A DNA stretch of 64,000 nucleotides from Ascarosepion bandense (lineage: Eukaryota; Mollusca; Cephalopoda; Sepiida; Sepiidae): NCBI GenBank assembly GCA_037127315.1, contig JBBBDQ010000420.1, positions 1,837,501-1,901,500 on the forward strand, written 5' to 3'. Shown piece after piece: positions 43,468-53,755 of this stretch (its first letter is position 1; every line of letters begins with the position of its first letter). The notes under the pieces were generated by a model, which was given only the letters and a program-made list of their open reading frames with translations, was not told the DNA's origin and did not search any database. Made by a program: the position numbers and the translations under genes.

Positions 43468-43782
43468 CGATGTGCGTTGTGGCGCAGTGGATATCGGCTT
43501 GGAACGAGAAATCGGGGAACCGAGTTCGAATTCCAGTTGAATTCCTTGCATTCACTTACGCGCAAATACCCTTGGGAAAGGTATTAATCCGTCTCTTCCC
43601 TCCAGTTATGGCTTAAATAATAGGACAGATTGGGTTCTATAGCCTTGGCTGGCCACCAGTCTACCGCAGAAAGCAATGGCAAACTACTGCGGGATAATCT
43701 TCTGCCCAGTCAGTCATGTCTCTTTCGAGACATGATCGCCCAAGCGTGTATCGCGCATGGCACTTAGCTGACTGACTGACAT
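43468..43782 (+). mobile_element. SINE-1, full length with target duplication
   Basis: TTTATTG at 43461-43467 recurs at 43783-43789 flanking the element. The head, B box GAGTTCGAATTCC, body and tail are intact, making this one of the youngest copies here. Confidence 0.93.
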
Positions 43783-43789
43783 TTTATTG

Positions 43790-44500
43790 TTGTCTCTTAT
43801 TTATATAAAACATATTAAATTAACCGTTTACTCTGAATCGTAACTTTTTTCGGACTCCCACGATTTCTTTTCACGTAAACGGAAAAAGAAAAATATTTCA
43901 AGAGTGTTTACACAGCGGCAAGCCAGGAACTGGAGATTGTTAGACAAAAATGGTTTCATGATTAGGTTGAGTACCTGGATTCTAATTTGACGAGATTAAT
44001 TGTTGATATTTAACATAGGCAAAGAGAGCAAAGCATTCCTGAGACAGAAAGAGTAAGCAGATCGGATAAGAGTAAGTAAACAACATTATCTACAAAGAAA
44101 CAAAGACAGCCGCGACGTGGGTAGCAGAACAAGTGCTATTTGATCACATATATTTCCTGCCTTTGATTAATGGCGTCCAAACATTCACATAGCTAACCCG
44201 CTGGATTTATTCCCTCAAATCAGTTAATAGCAACTTAAAGACAACTAATATCGGAAGATTGGTACACCTGCCATTGCTAATGAAGACACGCCCTTTTAAT
44301 AGACCTGGTAGCGAAGATATTATTATTATTATTATTATTATTAGTTCCTTGGATGAAAATCATTTATGAAAAATGTATATTAATTGAGTCTCTACACCAA
44401 ATTCGTTTTTATTTTTCCCTCTACACTCAATAATTCGTCTTGTAATTTTCTACGAGTTTTTTTTTTATTATTCTCATTTTTTGATATGTCAGAGTCAACT
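43790..44500. other. Spacer with (TTA)n
   Basis: (TTA)n at 44318-44342. No supported gene. Confidence 0.4.
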
Positions 44501-44509
44501 TGTCATACT

Positions 44510-47030
44510 TCTCGAATGTGTCTCGCCTTCTTTCTTTTTTCGTTTTTTTATCTTCATCATCAACGTTCTCTTGTTCTTATCTGCTTTCTCTTTGCGTCTT
44601 CTTACCACACTTTTTCAATGTGTCTCTCCTTCTTTCACGTCTTTCTTTTTTCGTTTTTTTATCTTCATCATCAACGTTCTCTTGTTCTTATCTCTGCTTT
44701 CTCTTTGCGTCTTCTTACCACACTTTTTCAATGTGTCTCTCCTTCTTTCACGTCTTTCTTTTTTCGTTTTTTATCTTCATCATCAACGTTCTCTTGTTCT
44801 TACCTCTGCTTTCTCTTTGCGTGTTCTTACCACACTTTTTTAATGTGTCTCTCCTTCTTTCACGTCTTTCTTTTTTCGTTTTTTTATCTTCATCATCAAC
44901 GTTCTCTTGTTCTTATCTCTGCTTTCTCTTTGCGTCTTCTTACCACACTTTTTCAATGTGTCTCTCCTTCTTTCACGTCTTTCTTTTTTCGTTTTTTTAT
45001 CTTCATCATCAACGTTCTCTTGTTCTTACCTCTGCTTTCTCTTTGCGTGTTCTTACCACACTTTTTCAATGTGTCTCTCCTTCTTTCACGTCTTTCTTTT
45101 TTCGTTTTTTATCTTCATCATCAACGTTCTCTTGTTCTTACCTCTGCTTTCTCTTTGCGTGTTCTTACCACACTTTTTTAATGTGTCTCTCCTTCTTTTA
45201 CGTCTTTCTTTTTTCGTTTTTTTATCTTCATCATCAACGTTCTCTTGTTCTTATCTCTGCTTTCTCTTTGCGTCTTCTTACCACACTTTTTCAATGTGTC
45301 TCTCCTTCTTTCACGTCTTTCTTTTTTCGTTTTTTTATCTTCATCATCAACGTTCTCTTGTTCTTACCTCTGCTTTCTCTTTGCGTCTTCTTACCACACT
45401 TTTTCAATGTGTCTCTCCTTCTTTCACGTCTTCCTTTTTTCGTTTTTTATCTTCATCATCAACGTTCTCTTGTTCTTACCTCTGCTTTCTCTTTGCGTGT
45501 TCTTACCACACTTTTTTAATGTGTCTCTCCTTCTTTCACGTCTTTCTTTTTTTCCTTTCTTTTTATCTTCATCATCAACGTTCTCTTGTTCTTATCTCTG
45601 CTTTCTCTTTGCGTCTTCTTACCACACTTTTTCAATGTGTCTCTCCTTCTTTCACGTCTTTCTTTTTTCGTTTTTTTATCTTCATCATCAACGTTCTCTT
45701 GTTCTTACCTCTGCTTTCTCTTTGCGTCTTCTTACCACACTTTTTCAATGTGTCTCTCCTTCTTTCACGTCTTTCTTTTTTCGTTTTTTTATCTTCATCA
45801 TCAACGTTCTCTTGTTCTTACCTCTGCTTTCTCTTTGCGTCTTCTTACCACACTTTTTCAATGTGTCTCTCCTTCTTTCACGTCTTTCTTTTTTCGTTTT
45901 TTATCTTCATCATCAACGTTCTCTTGTTCTTACCTCTGCTTTCTCTTTGCGTGTTCTTACCACACTTTTTTAATGTGTCTCTCCTTCTTTCACGTCTTTC
46001 TTTTTTTCCTTTCTTTTTATCTTCATCATCAACGTTCTCTTGTTCTTATCTCTGCTTTCTCTTTGCGTCTTCTTACCACACATTTTCAATGTGTCTCTCC
46101 TTCTTTCACGTCTCTCTTTTTTCGTTTTTTTATCTTCATCATCAACGTTCTCTTGTTCTTACCTCTGCTTTCTCTTTGCGTGTTCTTACCACACTTTTTC
46201 AATGTGTCTCTCCTTCTTTCACGTCTTTCTTTTTTCGTTTTTTTATCTTCATCATCAACGTTCTCTTGTTCTTACCTCTGCTTTCTCTTTGCGTCTTCTT
46301 ACCACACTTTTTCAATGTGTCTCTCCTTCTTTCACGTCTTTCTTTTTTCGTTTTTTATCTTCATCATCAACGTTCTCTTGTTCTTACCTCTGCTTTCTCT
46401 TTACGTGTTCTTACCACACTTTTTTAATGTGTCTCTCCTTCTTTCACGTCTTTCTTTTTTTCCTTTCTTTTTATCTTCATCATCAACGTTCTCTTGTTCT
46501 TATCTCTGCTTTCTCTTTGCGTCTTCTTACCACACATTTTCAATGTGTCTCTCCTTCTTTCACGTCTCTCTTTTTTCGTTTTTTTATCTTCATCATCAAC
46601 GTTCTCTTGTTCTTACCTCTGCTTTCTCTTTGCGTGTTCTTACCACACTTTTTCAATGTGTCTCTCCTTCTTTCACGTCTTTCTTTTTTCGTTTTTTTAT
46701 CTTCATCATCAACGTTCTCTTGTTCTTACCTCTGCTTTCTCTTTGCGTCTTCTTACCACACTTTTTCAATGTGTCTCTCCTTCTTTCACGTCTTTCTTTT
46801 TTCGTTTTTTTATCTTCATCATCAACGTTCTCTTGTTCTTACCTCTGCTTCCTCTTTGCGTCTTCTTACCACACTTTTTCAATGTGTCTCTCCTTCTTTC
46901 ACGTCTTTCTTTTTTTCCTTTCTTTTTATCTTCATCATCAACGTTCTCTTTTTCTTTTCTCGGCTTTCTCTTTGCGTCTTCTTACCACCCGTTTTCAATG
47001 TGTCTCTCCTTCTTTCACGTCTTTGTTTTC
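44510..47030. repeat. 113-bp satellite with higher-order repeats
   Basis: About 22 units of 111-114 bp contain TCATCATCAACGTTCTCTTG, CTGCTTTCTCTTTGCGTC, TTACCACACTTTTTCAATG and CTCCTTCTTTCACGTC. Variant units recur at fixed intervals: TTTTTTAATGTG at 44841, 45179 and 45517 (338 bp, three units), then 45971 and 46425 (454 bp, four units); CCTTTC variants at 45554, 46008, 46462 and about 46917 (454-455 bp). Open frames up to 513 codons in all three plus frames exist because the unit has no stop in these frames; they are not genes. Confidence 0.97.
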
Positions 47031-47285
47031 AATCTCTCTCCTTTCCCCATCAATCCTCTGTAATTTTTTTATCTCGACGATCTCTCTATATGTCTCTCTC
47101 ATGCCAGTCTTTTCACCTCTTTATTAATCTTCTCATTTCTTTTTTCGCCTCTCTCTTACAGTCTCTTCTAAGTCTCTCTCCTTCTTTCATTTCTGTCTGT
47201 CCATTTTGATTTTCTCTCCTCTCATCATTCATTCTCACATTTTTCTCTTCTCTCTCTCACTTTCTCTCTCTCTCTCTCTCTCTCT
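47031..47285. repeat. CT-rich tract
   Basis: TCTCTC-dominated sequence with a (TC)n run at about 47262-47286. Confidence 0.85.
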
Positions 47286-47339
47286 GCGTCTTTTGGTTCT
47301 GGGCATGACGGTAAACTGCATCCGGCAGCAAAGCCTCTT

Positions 47340-47387
<48 letters not shown>

Positions 47388-47930
47388 TTGGTTCTGGACA
47401 TTACGTTAAACTGCATCCGGCAGCAAAGCCTCTGGTTGTGTGGAGCATGGAACCACCGCTTAATTGCTGTAGTTCTCAGGTCTATTCTGATCCGGCGTGG
47501 TAGCACCGGTTAGGCTCCCAGCTATAGGCAAATAGTTAACCCCCCAAACTGTGGTCAGAACACTATGAAAGTATAAAAATACACTTTAATAGAAATATAT
47601 ACACAAAAATATATTTTTATAGAAAAATGAACATTTTTGAAGGACAAATATTCCCAACAATGTTTTTGAAGAAAACATTATTCCCATAACACATTTTTGA
47701 AGAAAAAATTATTCTCAGCAAAACATTTTTGAATTCAAAACTAGAAGACATTTTCAGTTTTCTAAAATAAAAGAGAAATAAAGCAAAAAAAGTTATTAAA
47801 ATCTAAATCAACCTTCTCACTATAAACAGCATTAAAAAATCAAACTTAAAACCCCGCCATTTTGAAATTAAATAACCACAGAGGTTGATATGCCTTTAAA
47901 CAAAACTCAAACTCAAACTATACGTCGTTT
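47286..47930 (+). repeat. Repeat family C, copy 2
   Basis: TTTTGGTTCTGGGCATGACG-GTAAACTGCATCCGGCAG is present twice (47289 and 47387), separated by a CT run: a local duplication. Then ATTCTGATCCGGCGTGG, GGCAAATAGTTAACC, several ATTCCCAACAATGTTTTTGA-type units, and CTTTAAACAAAACTCAAACT at the far end. It aligns with 56790-57305 in inverted orientation. Confidence 0.75.
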
Positions 47931-47979
47931 CATTTCAGTCTGTTCTTTTCTTTAACTCACCAGAACTTGTTTTTCTTCT

Positions 47980-47981
47980 TA

Positions 47982-48016
<35 letters not shown>

Positions 48017-48375
48017 ATGATCTTTCGCAACCATCTCTCTTTCTTTCTTCCTAGTTTCTCACCTTCATTTTCATTTCTGTTTTCTTTCATCTCTTTCTTT
48101 CTTCATTGTCAATACTTTCTCATTTTCGTATTTCTTTCAATCTCTTCCTTACGCCCACATTGCTCTCTCCTCTCTCTTTCTTTCTCTCTGATTTCAAATT
48201 TTCTCCTTTCGTTTCTCTCTTTCTTCTTTGTCAATCTTTTCATTCGTCGATCTTTGAAATTTATCCTTTATTCCGTTACAGTTTCGTTATACTCTTTTAT
48301 ATTCAACACTCCCTCGTTCTCACTCTCTCTTTCTCTCTCTCTCTATCTCTATCTCTCTATCTTCCTGTCTTTTCG
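47980..48375. repeat. Polypyrimidine tract
   Basis: (CT)n at 47984-48015, then TTTC/TCTC-rich sequence. The 132-codon frame over it is an artefact. Confidence 0.85.
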
Positions 48376-48835
48376 TTCTTTTACCCATATGGCCAAAGCA
48401 TGTTCGCAATATTGAAATCTGATTTCAAAGGAAGCCGGAAATCTGAAAATGAAATGATTAGATTTGTAAATTAAAAAATTGCACTTCAAATAAATTTCTG
48501 AACACATTTCGGGTTGGAATATTACTAGGCTTACATTTACATTTGCACAAATCACTATTCCGACGCGTTGGGCGTTAAACAAGGATACATATACATATAC
48601 ATTCCTATTACAACACAAAGAAATTACTACGGTACTTTCATGCAAACATTTATAATTAATCACAGAACTTAGACACTTTATTTATTTACCAATTCCCTTG
48701 TTTAGACCTTCAACAAATTACAGCGCATGAATATCAGAATATATAACAGTAGATACATATAAATTAATTCATGATTTATGTGCTGTGTAGATTCAAGTCG
48801 TGAGTGTTCGTGGCTCTCCACAACTTCCTATCTGT
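48376..48835. other. AT-rich spacer
   Basis: The 104-codon minus frame at 48349-48663 has no recognisable domain. Nothing else is supported. Confidence 0.3.
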
Positions 48836-48839
48836 TAGC

Positions 48840-49144
48840 TGTTGCTTTTTCTCCAGAGAGAATTAGTATTCAAGGCCTGTTGTAGGGGATTCGCAATGGT
48901 TTTTTGTTATGGTGCCCTCCTACGTGGAATGGACTCTAGTTACCCCCGTGACTTGCGGGGGCAGTTGACGGCAGCTGCTTCTACCGTGCGCATTGTCGAA
49001 CTCTCTGCCTTCGGGCGGAGAGTAATATCCCAGTCGAGTCTCCGCCGAACGGTAGTCTCGTCTGGGGAAAATTAGACTTTAAAGCTCGGATTGCCCACAT
49101 TAAAAAGACCGTGTACCACATTTTGTCTTAAGTGGAAAGGCAAC
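48840..49144 (+). repeat. Hairpin-rich repeat, copy 3
   Basis: CCCCCG/CGGGGG (48943-48961); CTCTCTGCC-TTCG-GGCGGAGAG (49001-49022), a 9-bp stem with a UUCG loop; CCCAGTCGAG/CTCGTCTGGG (from about 49033) with one mismatch; then GCCCACATTAAAAAGACC. It matches copy 1 in inverted orientation. Confidence 0.7.
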
Positions 49145-49740
49145 TAGATACTAGCTGACGGTAGTCAAGTACGACAGCGAATACGCAGTTAAAGCCAGCA
49201 TCTAGAATGTGCGTTGTGGTGTAGTGAATATCGGCTCGGAACGAGAAATCGGGTAGGCGAGTTCGAATTCCAGTTGAATTCATTGCATTCACTTACGCAC
49301 AAATACCCTTGGGAAAGGTATTAATCGTCTCTTCCTTCCAGTTATGGGTTAAATAACAGGACAGATTGGGTTCTATAGCCTTGGCTGGCAACCAGTCTAC
49401 CGCAGAATGCAATGACAACCTACTGCGGGATAATCTTCTGCCCAGTTAGTCATGTCTCGAAAGAGACATGATCGCCCAAGCGTGTATCACGTATGGCACT
49501 TAACTGACTGACTAGACAGGCAAAAAGCAGAGTAACTCTACCGTCTAGATCTACTTATTCTATTTATTTATTACTAACACTTACTTTGTATATATTGTTC
49601 TTGTTATACTAATACACTGTTTTGAACCTACATTCTGTTTTCCGTGTCTTACTTTCAGACTAAACGGTCACTAAAACTTTACGGCGAAAATTTGCTGCAA
49701 CAAATTGGCGACGAAAATCCACAACAGTTTTCTATGTCGC
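49145..49740 (+). mobile_element. LTR relic interrupted by SINE-1
   Basis: 49145-49206 and 49517-49740 flank the SINE. The right part has AATACACTGTTTTGAACCTA, TTCCGTGTCTTAC, AAACGGTCAC and GGCGACGAAAATCCACAACA, aligned with 38440-38620. Confidence 0.55.
49207..49511 (+). mobile_element. SINE-1, full length with target duplication
   Basis: CTAGA at 49202-49206 recurs at 49512-49516. The B box GAGTTCGAATTCC and the whole body are intact. The short palindrome is inverted in sequence (GTCTCGAAAGAGAC) relative to most copies. Confidence 0.92.
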
Positions 49741-49799
49741 GTTTTAATTATTCTTCTGTCTACTAGTATAAAGAATTCTGTCTTAATAGTTCTTGGTTT

Positions 49800-49920
49800 C
49801 GATTTCAAACTATCCATGGGGTGGTATTGACTGTGTAGCATCTAATCTCTATTTCAGTACCCTCTCTTGACATGGGGTGGCATTAACTGTGTAGCATATA
49901 ACTTTTATTTTATTACCCTC
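49800..49920 (+). repeat. Short tandem duplication before the TTC array
   Basis: CATGGGGTGGTATTGACTGT and CATGGGGTGGCATTAACTGT occur about 58 bases apart, each followed by GTAGCAT. Confidence 0.75.
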
Positions 49921-50840
49921 TCCTATCTTCTTCTTCTTCCTTTTATTACCTTCTTCTTCTTCTTCCTTTTATTACCTTCTTCTTCTTCTTCCTTTTATTA
50001 CCTTCTTCTTCTTCTTCTTCCTTTTATTACCTTCTTCTTCTTCCTTTTATTACCTTCTTCTTCTTCTTCTTCCTTTTATTACCTTCTTTTTCTTCTTCTT
50101 CTTCTTCCTTTTATTACCTTCTTCTTCTTATTCCTTTTATTACCTTCTTTTTCTTTTTCTTCCTTTTATTAACTTCTTCTTCTTCTTCTTCTTCTTCCTT
50201 TTATTACCTTCTTTTTCTTCTACTTCTTCTTCTTCTTCCTTTTATTATTCCTTCTTTTTCTTCTTCTTCTTCTTCCTTTTATTACCTTCTTTTTCTTCTT
50301 CTTCTTCCTTTTATTACCTTCTTCTTCTTCCTTTTATTACCTTCTTCTTCTTCTTCTTCTTCTTCCTTTTATTACCTTCTTCTTCCTTTTATTACCTTCT
50401 TCTTCCTTTTATTACCTTCTTCTTCTTCTTCTTCTTCCTTTTATTACCTTCTTTTTCTTCTTCTTCTTCTTCCTTTTATTACCTTCTTCTTCCTTTTATT
50501 ACCTTCTTTTTCTTTTTCTTCCTTTTATTACCTTCTTTTTCTTCTTCTTCCTTTTATTACCTTTTTCCTTTTTCTTCTTCTTCTTCTTCCTTTTATTACC
50601 TTCTTTTTCTTCTTCTTCTTCTTCCTTTTATTACCTTCTTTTTCTTCTTCTTCTTCTTCTTCTTCCTTTTATTACCTTCTTCTTCTTCTTCCTTTTATTA
50701 CCTTCTTTTTCTTCTTCTTCTTTCTTTTATTACCTTCTTCTTCTTCTTCTTCCTTTTATTATCTTCTTCTTCTTCTTCTTCTTCTTCTTCTTCTTCCTTT
50801 TATTATCTTCTTCTTCTTCTTCTTCTTCTTCTTCCTTTGA
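49920..50840. repeat. TTC-rich array
   Basis: Around 35 units of CTTTTATTACC separated by (TTC)2-9, about 920 bases. The plus strand is almost free of G. Phe/Leu/Ser frames over it are artefacts. Confidence 0.97.
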
Positions 50841-51029
50841 TTTCTGTTGTATAAATATCTCCTTCAGGGTCTACACCAGAGAACTAAGGTCAGAAATGTC
50901 CTTATGAAATTTCCACTGATCATTTTTTTAAAAATACAAACAAATCCTAAGATCACACATATTTTACATTGATATTGCTCTTTTTTTAATTTATAATCTG
51001 TACTTGTGCGTACATTTTTTTTATTTCTT

Positions 51030-51430
51030 TAAGGTATGTGCTTCTAGGAATACCTTCAATTAGTCTTTTCTAATAAATCCGAGGGCGCCATCTACAACTG
51101 GAATTATTGATGTACTAATGTGCTATACTTTTTAGATTTCCACTTCGAGATACTTGTATTCTGATAGATTTTGGATGATCTTCAAAGATATATTAAAATA
51201 TGTAAACTGCCATGTCAATAAGAAACGAGTTTCTGTTCTTGTGGTTTTGACTACGATATTTAGGCGATTAGCTTTCATTATTCTGTGTGTGTATATTGTA
51301 AGGACCCATAAAATTATTAAAGATCCATTCTCTGTAGCAGGGTCAGAATGAAGTTCATACCAGTTTCTTGAATTTTCCTTCCCGTAAAATTTGCAGATTT
51401 TCCAGGGCAAATATTACCCCGCTCAATCAT
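51030..51430 (-). mobile_element. LINE-E restriction-endonuclease-like domain relic
   Basis: The minus strand reads NWYELHSDPATENGSLIILW, then MKANRLNIVVKTTRTE, FNISLKIIQNLSEYKYLEVE and, after stops, IIPVVDGALGFIRKD. A stretch of 92 residues (51132-51410) is uninterrupted. In the family, the segment around NRPDIVV and LIDMAVP is a candidate nuclease core; here the aspartate after the proline position is changed (RLNIVV), so it would be inactive. Confidence 0.6.
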
Positions 51431-51436
51431 GCCGAG

Positions 51437-51492
<56 letters not shown>
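51437..51492. repeat. (TTA)n microsatellite
   Basis: About 18 units, probably the expanded 3' tail of the adjacent LINE-E piece. Confidence 0.97.
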
Positions 51493-51493
<1 letters not shown>

Positions 51494-51716
51494 CATTGCT
51501 GTTATGATCACACTACCTACCAAGTTCGCGGGATTACCTAAGGCAGGCAGTCGTGTGCTGTTATGGCTACATTTCATGATTTGTAATTGTAAATTCCATA
51601 ACATTACTAGCGGTGCATGGACAAAATTCTTAGTGAGTGGGCTTTACTTATCAAGATAATTTTTGTATTTCTCGTAAACTGGGATTTTCAAGGATTTTTT
51701 CATGTGTTGTGTTTCT
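51493..51716 (-). mobile_element. LINE-E 3' tail
   Basis: Aligned with 9190-9420: the complement of GGGATTTTCAAGGATTTTT encodes the KIPENPSLKEIQK region. GATCACACTACCTACCAAGT is the UTR near the tail. Confidence 0.6.
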
Positions 51717-51855
51717 TCCAGAAGTTGAGTATAGTACTAAGACACAGGAAAATTTCCCTAGAAACAAAGAACAGAGTGCTAGATTGTTATGTCATGTCAG
51801 TTCTTCAATACGGCAGTGAATGCTGGACAATATCATCAAAGTCTTTAGGTAATTG
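51717..51855 (+). mobile_element. LINE-B fragment
   Basis: One frame reads KLSIVLRHRKISLETKNRV then LDCYVMSVLQYGSECWTISS, the best preserved version of this LINE-B segment in the window. Confidence 0.75.
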
Positions 51856-51859
51856 AACC

Positions 51860-52330
51860 AAAAATTGGGAATATTATCTATTCCTGGAGATGTCCAGCTG
51901 TGTTTTTGTTTTTCAAAATCCTCCACTGTGAATCTAGCCCATGTTTGTTTTGATTTATTTTTCATCGGTTCGACCTCTTGAGTAATCGAATCTGCTTATT
52001 TGTTATGTTCTTTAAGGGAAGCTTATTATTTTTCCAGAATTCTATAAACTCTTCTTTGTTTCTTATAGAATTCTGGAAAAATAATGAGTTTCCTTTCTTG
52101 AGCTGATATAACTTCATTTTTATCACCCATTTTGCATTTTCTTTTAAATATACTGCCTTTTCTAGTTATTATATTTGTTTTTCTTTCCAATTCATGGAGG
52201 ACTAATAATTCTCTTCTAAGTTATTCAATTTCTTCTTTTCCAAGAGGGATTTCGATGTGTGTGTGCCGTATGCACCCTAGATGCGTTGAGCCAGCTTCCT
52301 CCCCAACGGAGACTTTCATTGGGATTTGTT
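51860..52330. other. Spacer holding one long hairpin
   Basis: Apart from the hairpin at 52022-52088, I see no supported feature. Confidence 0.35.
52022..52088. repeat. 26-bp stem hairpin
   Basis: 52022-52047 (ending CCAGAATTCTATAA) pairs with 52063-52088 (starting TTATAGAATTCTGG) with one mismatch and a 15-base loop. Confidence 0.9.
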
Positions 52331-52342
52331 TAAGGGCAGGGT

Positions 52343-52511
52343 CCCAAGTCCTAACCTGTTATTTAACCCATAACTGGAGGGAAGGGACGGATTAATACCT
52401 TTTTCCAAGGGTACTAGCGTGTAATTGAATGCAGGGCATTCAACTGTAATTCGAAATCGGTTCACCGATTTCTCTTTCCGAGCCGACATCCACTGCACCA
52501 CAACGCACCTC
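52343..52511 (-). mobile_element. SINE-1 variant, 3'-truncated
   Basis: The plus strand runs from CTGTTATTTAACCCATAACT to GTAATTCGAAATCGG and CACTGCACCACAACGCAC, then the leader complement CTCCGTCAATAAA. It shares its leader and CATTCAACTG with the copy at 36590-36832. Confidence 0.85.
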
Positions 52512-52522
52512 CGTCAATAAAC

Positions 52523-52635
52523 GCTTACAGCACCTGGTATTCCCAAGCAGTCACCCATCTAAGTACTGACCAGGCTCAACGTTGCTTAACTTCGGTGATC
52601 AAACGACATATATTCAACGTGATATGACCGTAAGC
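52523..52635 (-). rRNA. 5S rRNA-derived sequence (pseudogene or SINE part)
   Basis: On the minus strand the 113 bases read GCTTACGGTCATATCACGTT, GATCACCGAAGTTAAGCAAC, TGGTCAGTACTTAGATGGG, GACTGCTTGGGAATACCAGG and GTGCTGTAAGC. Terminal stem GCTTAC/GTAAGC is perfect, and the internal Pol III promoter (A box, intermediate element, C box) is largely kept. About 8 bases are missing in the loop A-B region relative to the usual 120. It sits 12-23 bases upstream of a SINE-1 head on the same strand. Confidence 0.85.
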
Positions 52636-52920
52636 GGATTTCGATATCTGTGACACTGTCTTTTTTTACTTCTTGGTTTATTTTTTAGTTGCTGCTATTG
52701 CAGATGCATTGATTGCTTCGTTGAAACTTATATGTTGGTCTATTCTATCCGGAATTAATTTCAGTAATGTATTGACATAATACGCCACAAAGATGCCCAG
52801 AACCTCGACATTTTCGGGAAAGACAGTAGGATAATCAAGAACCTATAGTAACAGCAAACCGCTTGCATACGGACAGAAAATGAATTCAGCATGCATACGT
52901 ATATAGAAATGGGGCGTAAG
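52636..52920. other. Spacer
   Basis: No supported feature. Confidence 0.3.
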
Positions 52921-52924
52921 ACAA

Positions 52925-53755
52925 CGATTTTTTCTCACCTGATCAATTCAACCTGTACACTGACACAATCATGAGAGATATAAAGTCTTTACCAGGATTC
53001 TTCATTGGCTGCCACAATCTCAACAATATAAGATACGCGGATGACACCGTGCTGATAACAGATTGGAAAGAATACTCCAGAACCTCCTACAGAAGGTAGC
53101 ATCAAAAAGCGAGAAGAAAAGACTAAGGATAAAGTTCAAGAAAACGGAATGCATGATCATCAGCAAAGAGAGACCTCAAAATGCCAACCACAAGTTGGAA
53201 AAACTAAAATAAAACAAGTAAAATAATTTAGATACCTGGGAAGTGTTTTGAGACAGGAAGGAAAGTGCGAAAGTGCATTGGCATGGCTAACAATGCATTT
53301 CAAAAGCTAACCTGAATACTGAGAGACAGGAAAATCTCATTAGAAACAAGGAAAACCATGCTGGAATGCTCTGTGATATTTGTATAGCAGCAAGTGTTAC
53401 ACGATCTCATCAAGGAGGAATGCTGAGGATAATGTGAACCGAGCACGTGAGCAACAACGAGGATTTAGGGTAGGATGCAAACAAAAAGAATATTTAAAAT
53501 AAGGAAGAGACAGCTGAAATTCCTGAAACATGTAATGAAGAAGAAGGGCTTGGACAACCTAATACACACAGGTCGGATAATAGGAAAGAGAGACAAGGGG
53601 AAGCAGCACGAGGCATACTTGATGGGCTTTAGCAAGTGGATGGCAGGTCGGAGTTTAGAAGACATATCAATAGGAAAAATATTAAGAGCGGCAAGTGATG
53701 GCGTATGTTGAAGTCCATGATCGCCTACGTCCTGAAGGGACATGAAGAAAAAGAT
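52925..53755 (+). mobile_element. LINE-B reverse transcriptase and tail
   Basis: Segments in order: GFFIGCHNLNNIRYADDTVL (catalytic YADD at about 53036), RYLGSVLRQEGKCE, RDRKISLETRKTMLEC, then the tail frame. It ends CTACGTCCTGAAGGGACATG-AAGAAAAAG. The N-terminal RT part and the endonuclease are missing. Confidence 0.85.
53475..53711 (+). pseudogene. LINE-B pol C-terminal frame
   Basis: 78 residues: RKRQLKFLKHVMKKKGLDNL, HTGRIIGKRDKGKQHEAYL, GFSKWMAGRSLEDI. The basic motif GKRDKGKQ corresponds to GKRGRGKQ of the copy at 57888. The function of this tail in non-LTR elements is not established. The frame ends prematurely at VC. Confidence 0.75.

Noticed and set aside
44500..47209. Overlapping plus-strand open frames of up to 513 codons (Phe/Leu/Ser-rich)
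   Set aside because: They follow a 113-bp satellite unit that lacks stops in all three frames. The frame changes with each unit, and the protein is only a repeated translation of the satellite.
47225..47506. 93-codon Arg/Glu-rich minus frame
   Set aside because: It is the reverse reading of CT repeats, giving RE dipeptides.
52523..52635. Functional 5S rRNA gene
   Set aside because: About 8 bases are missing in the loop A-B region and it lies among SINE and LINE debris, so a pseudogene or SINE component is more likely.
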